From contig JAQFVV010006354.1 of NCBI GenBank assembly GCA_028023455.1, positions 2,245,615-2,309,614 on the forward strand: a DNA stretch of 64,000 nucleotides, given 5' to 3'. The notes under the pieces are model-generated. The model saw only the letters and a program-made list of their open reading frames with translations. It searched no databases and was not told the DNA's origin. Within the stretch, counting starts at the first letter, position 1, and every line of letters begins with the position of its first letter. This DNA is from Epiperipatus broadwayi. Taxonomy: Eukaryota > Onychophora > Udeonychophora > Euonychophora > Peripatidae. The position numbers and the translations under genes were made by a program. Positions 12,490 to 29,470 of the stretch are shown here, piece by piece.

Positions 12490-12990
12490 GATATAATAAA
12501 CACTTCCATACTTCCCCATTCTTTTTAAAATCATATAAATAAAGATATAATAAAAGACAATTGACCCCCAATATGCATTTCGTGCTGAACCAGCACTCAT
12601 CAATTGGTCCAGGTCACTATCTCTCATATATATATATATATATATATCTTTATTATATGCGAAGTATTTATCTAGAGTAAATTGTTACATTTTCATTTAC
12701 CATTGTCAAACTCTCTTCACTCACTACATTGACGCCATCCATTTCAGATAAATAAACTAATAATTATTACTAATCATTTTCGAAACTAGATATTATCTGT
12801 AGCACAGATATATACTTTAAACCTCAATTAAAGTTTAATATATTTGATTTTTTTAAATTTACACACGCAGAGTTATTCACTTTTCTCGGTCCCATATGTA
12901 ATATATTTATAGATATAATAAGCACCTCCATACTTCCCCATTCCTTTTAAATTCATATAATTAAAGATATAATAAAAGACAAATGGCCCC
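12490..12990. repeat. Pair of ~80 bp direct repeats with an A-module fragment
   Basis: The blocks at about 12488-12565 and 12903-12980 are near copies (ATAGATATAATAA.CAC, TCCATACTTCCCCATTC, AAAGATATAATAAAAGACAA). Immediately after the first block, at about 12570-12625, lies the head of a minus-strand A module (GAACCAGCACTCATCAATTG, GTCCAGGTCACTATCTC) with an (AT)n tract at 12626-12647. The second block is followed by unrelated sequence. The arrangement fits an insertion of a repeat carrying the A head next to a duplicated flank. Confidence 0.6.
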
Positions 12991-13994
12991 TGTATAATGT
13001 TAAATTCTTTCAAAAAATATGACTGTCAAAACATTAACAGAAATTATTTGCAGGATGTCAAATAAAGTGTTATTATACAAAATAGTTGATATATTTGACA
13101 AAAATATTATCCCAAATTCTACCATTATAAACATTTTTCACCTTTAACATTTTTCAATTAATTCGTTCTCTCAAACTAAAATGGCACTAATTGCTTACCA
13201 CGAAAATTAATATTGTTATATTATATATACCCATTACAAAGTGATTAAATAATATTATTGTATTATTTCTTACAATAACAATTAAACTAATTTTATTATC
13301 AAAACTCTGTACACCGCTAAGTTAAATCAATTGAAATAAAGCTCAATAAATTAATATTTATTAGCTTTCATCTAATGAAATAATAATAATGATAGATTTT
13401 CCGTTAGCGTAACATGTGTTGTAATTTAGTTTAGAATTTTATTATTATTCTTATACTTTTTTTTGGAACAAAAATGATATAACATTTATTCTAATTTTAA
13501 CTTTACTTTTTAATTCTTATTTGGAAAAACATTACTATTTTCCGGATTTAACATTGCTGAGATTTTATTACAGAAACCAACAACGCCATTAGCTAATACA
13601 TTAATTAATTATGTATTACTAAAAAAAAAATCCATGAGATTAGTAATTAAACTAGTAATTTGAGATAAAAATAAATAAAAATTATCGTCTCATTTTGTTT
13701 TAATCAGTTCCACAATCGCTTTAGCTATATGAAATGAATTGAAGCTATATCAAATCTCAAAAGCGCCTTCAACAGTCATTAACAATATTTTATCTGTTGT
13801 AATAAAACACACACACATATATATGCACGAAAATATGCCTACTTCTACGTTTAAATTGCGTTTATTAAATTATTCTGAGACATTAAGATATTATTTTGAG
13901 TAGCCAAATAACGGATTCTTTTTTTAACGATAAATGTCAGTACATTATTTTCAAACTAAATTATATAATGTTCTTTTTTATTAATATTAGCACT

Positions 13995-13996
<2 letters not shown>
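12991..13996. other. A+T-rich spacer, no gene seen
   Basis: No open frame of note and no repeat shared with other parts of the window. A short CA/TA run occurs near 13807-13825. Confidence 0.55.

Positions 13997-14076
<80 letters not shown>
13997..14076. repeat. Compound (AT)n-(AG)n microsatellite
   Basis: An uninterrupted AT run to about 14050 switches to an AG run to 14076 and joins the plus-strand A module directly. The same order, microsatellite then GAGATGATAATCTG, occurs in mirrored form at other A-module copies. Confidence 0.9.
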
Positions 14077-14082
<6 letters not shown>

Positions 14083-14600
14083 ATCTGAATCAACATATGA
14101 TTGCTGGTTTAGCATGAAATACCTATATTGGTGATTATTTATCTTTTCGACATATATGTGTTCTAAGGTATCAGTATAATGAGATAGAGTGAAGAGTGGT
14201 GGTCGTGTGAAAGTCTGTGTTCATATACCCTATATATTAGATATATTGAATCATATATATAATAAGCCAGAATTTCAGTTATTACATAGTAGAGATATCT
14301 GCCCATACCTTGTATATGTATTAAATGGATTATGTCCTATATATGAGGGGTCAGATTGATTTTAGGTAAACATGGGTGTGACGAGAATCTCTGCCTCAAG
14401 GTGGCCTTTGAGTGTCCCATCGTCAGATTTTTAATTGGATCGATGGTTGAAGCATTGGATTGTTGAGTAGATTGACGTCTGTCAAACTAAATTATGAGAA
14501 TTGGCCATCTTAATGCATATCAGCACTTTTTGCATATATGTGTAGAGATGATAATCTGGACCAACTGATGATTGTTGATTTAGCTTGAAATATGTATATC
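14077..14600 (+). repeat. Dispersed repeat, modules A-B-A
   Basis: Module A (about 14077-14255) contains ATGATAATCTG, GATTGCTGGTTTAGCATG, TTGGTGATTATTTATC and GTGAAAGTCTGTG. Module B (about 14280-14530) contains GAGATATCTGCCCAT, AATGGATTATGTCCT, AACATGGGTGTGACGAGAAT and GGTGGCCTTTGAGTG. A second, truncated A starts at about 14545. The minus-strand copy at 25.75-26.17 kb has the order B-A, so the underlying unit appears to be a head-to-tail A-B array of about 430 bp. No coding potential or tRNA-like head was seen, so I cannot say whether it is a SINE, a MITE or a satellite remnant. Confidence 0.75.
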
Positions 14601-14639
14601 TTTTTTATATATTTTTATTTTACTTGCAACAACAATTTT

Positions 14640-15310
14640 TATGTAATCGTTAATCTATCCATATTACATATATCTAGAAAAATATGAAACTCTCTTATCT
14701 ATCTGTAAATCAGTTAGTATAGAGAATACATTATCAATATATTTTTATTTTCTGAATGCTTTTAACATTTTAAAGTTTGAAATATTAATTACATTTTAGC
14801 ATTGTTTGAATTCTTATAATCAATGAATAATGCAAATAATGTGATGGTCAAACTCAATAACTGACTTATATAAATACAGTTCAATTTCTGATAAAGAAAT
14901 TGAAAGTCAACAGAAATTCCATACAAAAAATAATGAGTTTGAATTGTTCATTTTTTTTTTTTTTACATTTGGATAAATAGTTTGAAGAAAGAATATGGAA
15001 CTCTATTATCTCTTAAGCAGACTGTGACTAGTTTAAGTATAAGTAATATATTATCAAGATCTTCTAAATGCTTTTAACATTTTTTAAGTTTTAACTGTAA
15101 ATTACATTTTAGCATTGTTTGAACCTCTTATAATTAATGAATAATATGATGGTCAAACTCATTATTTGCCTTATATAAAAAACAATTCAACTATTGCTAA
15201 AAATACTGAAAGTCAACAAAAATTCTATACAAAATTAATGAATTTGTATAGCTCTTTCTTCTTTTTTATATTTAGCAAAACAGCTTAGAATTTTTTTTTT
15301 TATGTTTGTA
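14640..15310 (+). repeat. ~305 bp tandem repeat, two diverged copies
   Basis: Landmarks recur with a spacing near 305 bp: GCTTTTAACATTTT (about 14758 and 15070), TTACATTTTAGCATTGTTTGAA, GATGGTCAAACTCA (14843 and 15148) and GAAAGTCAACA.AAATTC. A third copy seems to begin near 15290. Non-coding. Confidence 0.75.
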
Positions 15311-15509
15311 AAAATAGTTTATATACACTCATGAACTTATTGTTCTTACTATACCATTTTTTGTGCAACTTGTTGATGGATTTTGTTAGGTTGAATATGT
15401 ACATATTTCAGTGACGTTTTTAAATTGAATTTTAGTTAAAGCTTTTGAAATTTTTAGTGAATTTTTCTAGGGAAGTATTCATTCCATTAAATACAAGAAA
15501 TCTTCATCT

Positions 15510-16792
<1,283 letters not shown>

Positions 16793-16854
16793 CCTGGTTC
16801 TCCTTTATGCGGATTTATTTATCGCGATTTTGAAGTTACACAATTCACATTTCT

Positions 16855-16957
16855 CTGGAAGTCAAACTCCGATAATGTGCTATTACTTTAAATAATAAAT
16901 TTTGCATACTTATGGCATATTGAAAGTAATAGCACATTATTGGAATTTGACTTTCAT
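16855..16957. repeat. Short inverted repeat (hairpin)
   Basis: GGAAGTCAAACTCCGATAAT plus GTGCTATTACTTT (about 16857-16889) pairs with AAAGTAATAGCACATTATTG plus GAATTTGACTTTC (about 16924-16955). Arms are about 33 bp with three or four mismatches around a loop of about 35 bp. It may be a small MITE or fold-back; no function is assigned. Confidence 0.75.
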
Positions 16958-19460
16958 CTTAGTAATTTCAAAATTTTCAATGCTTTATAATAGTAAGATT
17001 TTATGCAATAATGAAATTAAAATCATGATTTCCACATTTTATGTATACACACATTAAATTTTACATGATTATAATGTAAATTTGTTCAAACATTGTGCAT
17101 GTTAGTTTTGCATTTTAAATCACATTCTGTTTTTGCTTTTTAAAAAAGAACGTAATCAATTATTAATCATTTAGTGTCTGCAAGTTTATTTTTAAAAGTT
17201 TGAGTAATAGCAGTGGGCACAATTAAAATTGAAAATTAAAAAACTAAAGACAAAAATAAGAATTTAAATTTTAGTTGTTAGATTAATTACTAATTATGTT
17301 GTCACCAGAAAACCATTAACACAACATGAGAGTGATGTTGGCGCTAGTTGTATTTCCTCTTGTGAAGAATCTGAATTTTACCAGTTTGCAAATGAACCTG
17401 TTTACTGGCAAATAGCAATAATAATTAAAATATGTATAAAAATGTAAATTACTGTAAATTATGCATAAAAATATATTGTTTTGAATAAAATTAAATATTA
17501 TAGTCAAAAAAAGTTTGTATTGTATGAATTTTTTTCAAATTTGAAATTTTTTATTAGTCATATTTTATTTCCTTATTTTTTTTTTTTTTGCGTGGATTTT
17601 AAAGTAATTTTACATTGGTGCTTTGCTTTTACACAATTTTTGAAAAATCACAGTCCATATCCCCCCTTTTTCAAGGTAAGTTACGTCTATTTTGCATGAT
17701 TTCATTTGCATGTGTTTTCTGAGGAACCTATCTATCACATAAAATGAGACCCCGGTGTATATATTCTTTAATTATTTCCACATTCTAAAGATTGTTTACA
17801 TTCATACATTGGATAGACCAATCATAAAATGAAAATAAGAAAGGGTGTACTCATTTGAGCAGTTAGAAAAAAATCTAATTCATTTACTATTTTTTACATA
17901 TTAAATTAATTAACCATGATATCAATTTCAATAAAACAAATTTTCTAGCAAAATTTGAACAATATGTTCAGAGATTGCTATGAGAATCTATAGAGATATT
18001 TAAAAGACCTATGTATGACAATACATGAAAAGTGGGAGTTGAAAAAAAATAACAGTATTTGAAAAATCTATTGGAGGATAATTTTTTTTAACTTCTCAGC
18101 CAATAGAATTTGAGAATGATGTAAAAATAGCAAAGGAAAAAATAATGATTTTAAATATCACACATATTTATGATTTGAGAAAGAAAAACCTTTAAGGAAA
18201 GTATCTGTTATTGTACTGAAAAATTAGCTATTTAGCTATTATGCATTTATTACATGAAAGTTTCCAGAAATAATACCATAAATTCATTATTTATCTGTGA
18301 GAATATTAAAATAAATATATAATGGTTCTGCTATTAAAAGATAACATTGAAGACATTTTGGTTCATATAGTATATCAGATTTTATTTTTAAGAAATTATT
18401 TAGTTTAGCAGTCAAAACATGCTGCATAAAGTCTTTAAAAAAATGTAACCATTAAAGAAACAAAAATTTTCTCCAAAGAAGTATCCCTCACTCCTTCAAT
18501 ATATTTTGGGGAAAATTTATTTATTATTGACAGAGTTATAGTCCTAATTGAAAAAAACCCAGGAATGTGTGTGAATTAATGTCTTTCCATTAAATATTTT
18601 TTTCTGGTGTTTATCCCATTATAACTGAAGAGATAATAACAAAGATATTTGTATTTTGGTGAACGGATTTTATAAATATATTGATGGAGGGTAAAAACAG
18701 ATAAAGTAATGAACCTCCTGAAGGCTGAAAAAATTCAGTCAATTTCTGCCTTATGAAAGCTGAGTATTTTACTTTTGTTTTACCACTATAAATATTTTTA
18801 AAATTAATTAAACATGCAATCAAAACAAAATACAAAAACTTTTAGGCTAAGTTTGAAAAACTGACTAAAAATACAAAATGAAAAGACATTAATTAATGTA
18901 AAGTATCATTATAAATTAATTCATAGAATTTCTTTACAACAACATAATCTTGACAAGAATAAATAAGATTTCATTTTAGTATTGAGAGGCTCTGTGGAAA
19001 TGAATATTTTTAAAATATTTTTAAAGTAATTATTAATATTAGGGAGTGAGTAAATTAATCTTATTATGACCTGGTTGTCATTTCTGACTGTCTTATTATA
19101 GCCACAAAGGAGTTTGAAAAATCAAAGTTGTTATTTTAATTTTGCATAGGATAGTCATGAAAAAGGAAACACAACTGCATTACTTCAGAGAGAAACATGA
19201 TGATAGCAATATAAGAAGACATTCATTTGCCAATGCTAAATTAAGGGTTTTTATTAATCATAGATTAAATGTGAAAAACAGATGAAAATTCCTAGAAATA
19301 AATTTTTGAAGCTAAGACAAATATAGAATATTAAGAATAATTATTTAATCATGAGTGTTGAATGCAAGAAAAAGTAATCTTCTTTTGAAATAAACAATTA
19401 ACACATAAAAAATAATTTGCAAATATTAAAGACAATATTTAGCTTATACTTTTTTTTAAG
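16958..19460. other. A+T-rich spacer, no gene seen
   Basis: Short hydrophobic frames (17316-17699, 18611-18835) are low complexity and have no recognisable motif. No repeat shared with other parts of the window was noted. Confidence 0.55.
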
Positions 19461-19555
19461 TGTCATAGCATCGGCTGGGATGCAAACCCGCAACCTGGAC
19501 AACTGCCTGCTAGTGCAAGTGAGTCGCGCTGACCTCTCGACCACCAAGCAAGTCT
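19461..19555 (-). repeat. tRNA-like sequence with A and B boxes (pseudo-tRNA or SINE head)
   Basis: A sharply GC-richer patch. On the minus strand, TGGTCGAGAGG (19533-19543) matches the RNA polymerase III A box. GGTTTGCATCC (19478-19488) is one or two changes from the B-box consensus. The D-arm form and the ~55 bp box spacing recall the Leu/Ser class of tRNAs with a long variable arm. I could not pair a good acceptor stem or T stem, so it is probably a tRNA-derived SINE head or a tRNA pseudogene rather than a working tRNA. Confidence 0.55.
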
Positions 19556-21212
19556 ATATACTTTATAATGAAAAAAATTAGATAAAACTTAAATTAAGAT
19601 TTTTATGTTTAAATAGAAGATGAACTTTTACTATAACATTTGAAGACCTGTCTATTAAAACGAGAATGATAATTAGAAAAAAAAAAACTGTGTAACCTTT
19701 GAAGGGTTGATGATAATCATAAAGATAATGTACTACAATCTAGAAAATTAACTGAATTAATCCCAAATGTGTTTGATATTTTATAAAACTAATGCATAAG
19801 AGAAAAGGAGAGAAATGAGAATGTAAAATTATTGATGACTTATTTGAACATGTTTAAAACTTTGTGCAGCATGGGAGAAAAAAGTGGATATTTATTGAGA
19901 ATATTAATCAAACTTTTCATAGTGTATTTTGAAAAGCAGGCTTATACACAATTCAACTTTAAAACTAGCTAAAAAAGAAGGATGCATCCAATTTAAAATT
20001 TTGTCTAATCATTTGTGCTTGCTGTTCAATGTTTGTTTAACTACACATCTTTTAACAGAGCGAAGATAGGTGAAGTATCTCAATGCATGAATAATTGTAA
20101 ACATTTACACGGTTATTATTATAATATTAAAATAGAAACTGGAAACGAGTTAAAAAGATTTTAATATTAAATTTATTACTAATACTTTTCTTATTTGATA
20201 TGAATTATATATACATAGAAGATATTTTTCATAATAGTGATTTAAAAAAAAATGATATATGCAATTTAGTATATAACGTTAAAAATATTTTTATTTTTTC
20301 GTGTTAGGAAAAAAAGGAGGCTTAAATATAGAAAAAGAGTACCTATGAATTATAATATAATAGTGTGTGTGAGTGGAATATAGTGTTAAAATTGTATATT
20401 TTTGAGCCATTATATATTTTTAGAAAATTAAGTGTGATAAAATTCGCTAAAAAGGTATTTAAAATGTATTATTATTAAAACATATTTAACAAAAGAAAAT
20501 GAATTAGTGATCATGAATAAAATCTGATAGGATTTTCAGAAAAGAATAATTAACATGTTATAAAATGTAATATTTATGATAGAAAAAAAGGGGTGAATGT
20601 TAATGTAAGACAATATGATGATGTCATTTATTAAAATACACACACACGCGCGCAGGCACACACACACACATATATATATTTCTTATTGACAATAATAATA
20701 AAAATAGATTATTTGTTTTGTAACATGATTGCAAATATAGATGGGAAAGTATTTCATGGGAAGTATATATTATATTATTGTCATAGAACTGATAGAATAT
20801 TAGATGCTAAATACACTTTAGAAGAAGGTGAGTTAAAATTCCAGGGTAGGATATATAAAATATCAGCCTGAAGAACTGATAAATAGATAAGTGGTTGTAA
20901 TCTTTGTGATACCCATATAATTATTAAAAAGAAATGGGAGAATTTTGGGCAAAAATGAGTGTAGTACATAGAGTAATTGATTATTAAAGAAACCAGGATA
21001 AAATTGGAGTAAGTTCATTAAGAAAATAATTATCTACCAAAATATGACCCGTCATTAATAAAATAAATCATCATCCCTCTACTAGGATATTATTTAATAA
21101 AATCAGTTGTTCATCATTATAAAGGGTCATAGTAAATAATAATATAGTATGCATCAAAGATAGACACAATATTTTAAAGGATTTTTATAATTTTTCTTCT
21201 TAAGTCTGGACA
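19556..21212. other. A+T-rich spacer with CA/CG microsatellite
   Basis: A compound (CA)n-(CG)n-(CA)n-(TA)n tract occupies about 20637-20680. Directly after it, a 61-codon plus-strand frame (20686-20871) contains IDGKVFHGKYILYYCHR. It is unrecognised and may be a fragment of the nearby LTR-like element's relatives. The rest shows nothing. Confidence 0.4.
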
Positions 21213-21219
21213 GATCAGA

Positions 21220-22199
21220 TTGTAGGTAGTAAAACCATGTACAAAACAAATGTTCTATATAATTGAATAAAACTTGCATAAATAATCATATGAAAAAGAA
21301 TAACCAAGAACTAACATTAACAAAAATATGAGTAAGATATAGAATGAATGTATAAATAAATTGCATTATATAAAAAAACAATCCTAACTTTATTATTGAT
21401 TTTAAATATATCATAAATATTGTCTGTTATTTTTTTATATTCATCACATCAGTATATACTTTGCTAACAAGATGGAAGTGCAATATTTTTAACCAAATTG
21501 TAAATATAAAATATAATTTAACTTTTACAAGTTGATCAATATATTGTGAGTTACAAAATATCAGGTAATATGGAAAATGATTGTCAAGATCTCAGATAAC
21601 TCATGAATGATGCAAGTATATCAGATTAGCATGAAAGCATACATAATAAAATAATAAATTTATAATTTCAAAAGAATCAAAAGAAAAACTAAGGGAATGG
21701 TTAATTGTATATAATAACCATTATGTTTATTTGTAAAGAATGTAAATAATTTACTGTCAATGTAAAACAGTTTAATGCTTATTTTTTATTGTTAATGAAG
21801 TATTTAACTTTATATGTATAATTGTTTGTTATTATTATTAATGTTGTAAATAAATGAAAAATTTGATTTAAACATTATCATAATAATTTTATTGAGTGTG
21901 AGAGTCATTTTCATCACAAGGTTATATCAGTAAAACACATTATCTACATAGAATTATACATACCAAATTATGATTATATGCTTCATTTGAGAAACTATGC
22001 TTAAGACTTTATAATTAATACATTAACTTTCAATTACTTTAAATTATAGCTATAATAATGAAAGCTTATGGTACTTAATATTTTTATTAGACACAAAAAA
22101 AAATTGAAGATCTATATGAAAAAATATATTAAATATTACAAAATGGACAGCATATAATAGAAATTAGCAATATGTTTGAGAGTCACATTTTAATTTTGT
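21220..22199 (+). repeat. Left long direct repeat (putative LTR)
   Basis: Starts TTGTAGGTAGTAAAACCATG and shares ordered blocks with the right copy: ATCATATGAAAAAGAATAAC, GCATTATAT.AAAAAA, GACTTTATAATTAATACATT and GCAATATGTTTGAGAGTCAC. By eye the two copies differ at roughly one site in ten, so the insertion is not recent. Confidence 0.8.
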
Positions 22200-23730
22200 A
22201 ATTTAAGTTGAAATATATGTTATATCATAATTTAAAAGTAGTACATAATTTCAGAATACAAGCTACTAATAAAATACATTTTAATGTTTGTAATTCTGAA
22301 GAAGTTAATTACAGTGGGTGAATGCTAATTAATTAAGAGATATATTATATTGAATTAGAGTTGGTAGATTATAATCATGAGAATGAAACTTTGATTATAA
22401 GAAAATAAGTATTATAGAGTAATTATTATTAACATAAGTATAAGAACAAATCTTGGGAAAAGTAGATTAAATTATTTAAGTGAAGGTAATGAGTATTAAT
22501 TTCCATGTCTTATTATTATCGTTAGACTAAGTTTAAAATAGGAGCTTAATCAAGATTAATAATAGTAAGTATATTTTTGTTAACTGGTTGAATCCCAATA
22601 AAATCCCTTTTGTGATTCAATTATTGAATTATCAATCAAATTGTTATATTGGATTTTAGAATACAATACTTATGATCCCTGAGATAGCCATAGGATAGCA
22701 TAAATTATTTTATGTTAATGTAATTATGCTAATGTCTTTATTTTTGGATTCATACATTGTAGAATAGAGTAATTATTTTATTATTTAAATGAAATATTAT
22801 GGTAGTAATTGCTTGTCATGGGAGTTTTCCTAATGATTATAATAGGATAGTAGTAGGAAAATTGTCACAATAGCATTGCCACTGTGAAATGTATTTTATA
22901 TACTTCTGTATGTTAAAACCATTCTCTTGCAATTGCTCCTAAGATCTATCTTATGTCTTGATATTTAACAAGTTTCAACCCCATAAAATATCTTATATTT
23001 TATTGTTGTTATACTCAATGGTTTATTATTGAATTAATATAGTAGGGATACAATAATAAAGGTAGAGTAAGATAGAGAGGTGTGTTGAAAGAACCAGGGA
23101 GGATGGTTACATAATTAAGGGGTGTTTTGGCACACAACTGCATAGCTTTATTAGTGTCTAATCAGAGCTTATTCATAGTTAGCTGTTATATCAAATGATT
23201 ATATAAATATCATTTATAATATTAAGCACTTAGAGCAAGAAGTATAAAATATAAATTTTAGTGATGATCATTTTTGGCTAACCATCCATATCTGTAAAAG
23301 AACAGACAATAATTATTTATTGTAGGATGGTTGATAGTATTGAACTATAGTATTAAATAATAAAATTCATTTAAGAATTTTAATTTATTTAATCTATAAT
23401 TAAAAATAAATTAAATGTGATTTATGCTCTCTTGTAATTGAAGTATGTGGATACATCATGTTGAAAGCATTCTGATTAATCAATTTCAATATTTAATATT
23501 ATATTCCCAGTGGATTAAGACTCAATGAAGAAGAAAATAATAATGTTAGAAGAGTTGAAATGACAACTTAGAAAATAAGTGGATTAAAATCTAGAATTGT
23601 ATTTGTCAGTTGTGTGAGAATGATCATGAATAGATGCCTAGTGTTGTAATGAAGAAATATTGTTAATGATAATATAAAATTGTAATATTTTAGTTAAGTA
23701 TTGGAATAGAATATTGATTCAATAGAAAAA
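22200..23730 (+). other. Leader or internal non-coding region of the LTR-like element
   Basis: A+T-rich, no open frame. It separates the left repeat from the gag-like frame by 1.5 kb. I could not identify a primer-binding site. Confidence 0.4.
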
Positions 23731-24514
23731 TGAGTGATACCCAAGAGGAAGAGTTAGATGAAGTTGTAAGTTTCAAGAGGTCTGGGAGCAATTTTAATGT
23801 GAAGGCAATAATATAATTTATGAACCAAAAATTTGATAATATGAAAGGAGAAATAAATAGAAAATTAGAAGAAATGAACAAAAAATTGGATGATAATAAA
23901 GAAGAAATAAGAGAAGATAACTTAAAATTTAGTATAGAGATATGAATAAAAATTAGACAATAAAAAATAAGAAATAAGAGAAAATAATTGAAAATTTAGA
24001 ACAGAAATGAATAAAAAAATAGATAATAATAAATATGAAATAAAGGGTAATGTTGATGAAATGAAAAATAATGTGAATAATGTCAGTAGTAACTTGGAAA
24101 TTATGAAAAGTACTTTTGATAGTACATTTGATAAAAATGAAAAGGACTTAAAAGCAGGATTTTAAAATGAATTTATTGTGTGGGAATAATGTTGAAATGA
24201 TAGATGATAAAATTCATGAGTTCTACAAATTAACTCAAAAAGAATTAAAGATACATAGATATAATTTGGATAGCAATTGTAAAAGAGAAAGTGAAGCTAT
24301 AAATATTAGAATAAGTGAGTTAAGTGAAATGTTGACTCATAATGAAGGAGATAATAAAGAGAGATTTTGTCAATTAGAAGAGAAAATAAAAATTTCTAAC
24401 AATCAATTGAAAGAGAAAATAAAAGTTTCTAACGAGAAGATAGGTAGTTTTATCACTAATCTTGATTCACAAATACAGGATATTAGGAAAGATAGTGATG
24501 ATACAGATGAATAA
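23731..24514 (+). pseudogene. Coiled-coil gag-like protein (broken)
   Basis: Starts MSDTQEEELDEVVSF and continues with charged heptad-like sequence (FDNMKGEINRKLEEMNKKLD). It is interrupted by in-frame stops (TAA around 23813, others near 23943) and shifts frame at least twice. The final piece, 24167-24514 (115 residues), is again a Lys/Glu/Asn-rich coiled coil (LEEKIKISNNQLKEKIKVSN) ending DSDDTDE. No zinc knuckle was seen. The style resembles the coiled-coil frame at 61.2-61.9 kb (KIMMVHMNSMNKKMNNMK). The gag role is inferred from position between direct repeats; the coiled coil is seen directly. Confidence 0.5.
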
Positions 24515-24571
24515 AGTGATTTTAATTCTGGGAAATTTAATGAAAAAATTAAGAAAAAAATATTGGATACC

Positions 24572-25535
24572 TTGTAGGTAGTAAAACCATGTATATAAAA
24601 AATGTTCTGTATAGTTGAATAAAACATGCATAAATGATCATATGAAAAAGAATAACTGAGATTGAAGATTAATAGAAAACATGTAATAGAGAGAATGAAT
24701 GCATAAATGAATTGCATTATATGAAAAAAAAATTCCTGACTTTATTATTTATTGCAAATACATCATAAATATTTTTTTTTTATATTTACCACATCAGTAA
24801 TAATTTTGTTAATAAGATGCATGTATAATATTTTAAACTAAATTTTAAACATAAAATATAATTTAACTATGACAAGATGATCAATATATTCGGACTTAAA
24901 AAATATAAGGTAATATGGAAAATGATTGTGAAGATTCCAGATAACTCATGAATGATTCTAGTATATCAGATTAGTATAAACACATACATAATAAAATAAT
25001 TAATTTATAATTTCAAAAGAATTAAAAGAAATACTATGGGAAGGGTTAATTGTATATGATAAGCATTTTGTTTATTTGTAAAGAATGGTTGTCAATATAA
25101 AGCAGTTTAATGCTTATTTTTTATTGTTAATGAAGTATTTAACTTTATATGTATAATTGTTTGTTATTTATCCTTAGTGTTGTAAATAAATGAGTATTAT
25201 GATTTAAACTTATCATAGTAATTTTATTGAGGATGAGAGTCATTTCTATCACAAGATCATATCAATAAAGCACATTATCTACATAAAATATACATACCAA
25301 ATTATGATTACATATTGCATTTGAGAAGCTATGCTTTAGACTTTATAATTAATACATTAACTATCGATTGCTTTAAATTATAACTATATATAAAAAAGCT
25401 TATGATACTTTGTATTTGTTATTAGGTGCAAAAGATTTTGAAGATCTATATGGAACATACTATTAAATATTACGAAATGGAGAGCATATAGTAAATATTA
25501 ACAATATGTTTGAGAGTCACGTTCTAATTTTGTTT
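24572..25535 (+). repeat. Right long direct repeat (putative LTR)
   Basis: Second copy of 21220-22199 in the same orientation, starting about 55 bp after the end of the gag-like frame. An A-rich stretch at about 24540-24565 could be a degraded polypurine tract but is not adjacent to the repeat. Confidence 0.8.
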
Positions 25536-25739
25536 TGATCAGTTATTAGTATAAACATGGAATATAATTACAATACATTAAACATTATTTTCATAATATA
25601 TTCAATTTTATTTGTCTATTATTATTTATTGTAAATAAATTGTCATTATTATTTTAATAAATAGAAAGTTTTTTTTAAATATATTTACTTTAATAATTTA
25701 ATAAGTGAAACACAGGCTTAATATATACCATGTGTCTAT

Positions 25740-26170
25740 ATATGTAATATAGGGTATATGAGCACAGACTTTCACATGACCCACCACTCTCCATTCTATC
25801 TAATAACACTGATACCCTCAAGCACATATATGCTGAAAAGATAAATAATCACCAATATACGTATTTCATGCTAAACCAGCAATCATCAGTTGGTCCAGAT
25901 TACCATCTCCCACACATATATACTATAAGTGCTCAGATATTTATTAAGATAGACAATCTTCATACTTTAATGGACTGGCTCCAATCTACTACACACTCCA
26001 ACTCTTCACCTGTCCATCCGATTGAAAATCTGATGATGGAAGGCTCAAAGGCCACCCTAAGGCCGAGATTCTTGTCACACCCATGTTGACCCAAGGTCAA
26101 TCTGAACCCCACATGTACAGGACATAATCCATTAAATACTTATGCAAGGATGGGCAGACATCTCTACAAT
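25740..26170 (-). repeat. Dispersed repeat, modules B-A (minus strand)
   Basis: The minus-strand copy of the 14.1 kb repeat, better preserved. It reads B (26168 to about 25920: GATGTCTGCCCATCC, AATGGATTATGTCCTG, AACATGGGTGTGACAAGAAT) then A (about 25915 to 25750: GATTGCTGGTTTAGCATG, TTGGTGATTATTTATCTTTT, GTGAAAGTCTGTG). There is no (AT)n at the module junction here, only a short ATATATG. Confidence 0.8.
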
Positions 26171-28355
<2,185 letters not shown>

Positions 28356-28359
28356 TACT

Positions 28360-29470
<1,111 letters not shown>

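Larger units (their letters stand above)
21219..25536 (+). mobile_element. LTR-retrotransposon-like element with gag-like frame only
   Basis: Direct repeats of about 0.97 kb (21220-22199 and 24572-25535) enclose 2.4 kb that holds a broken coiled-coil gag-like frame and no visible protease, RT or integrase. GATCAG occurs just outside both ends (21213-21218 and 25537-25542) and may be the target-site duplication. The repeat termini (TTGTAGG...ATTTTGT) are not the usual TG..CA, so a PLE-like or segmental origin is not excluded. If real, it is a non-autonomous element that would need pol supplied in trans. Confidence 0.55.

Noticed and set aside
19461-19555. Functional tRNA gene
   Set aside because: A and B boxes are present, but acceptor and T stems do not pair adequately and no anticodon could be assigned.
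23690-23881. Minus-strand frame over the gag-like region
   Set aside because: The plus strand carries the coherent coiled-coil frame beginning MSDTQEEELDE; the minus frame is low-complexity Ser/Phe/Ile.
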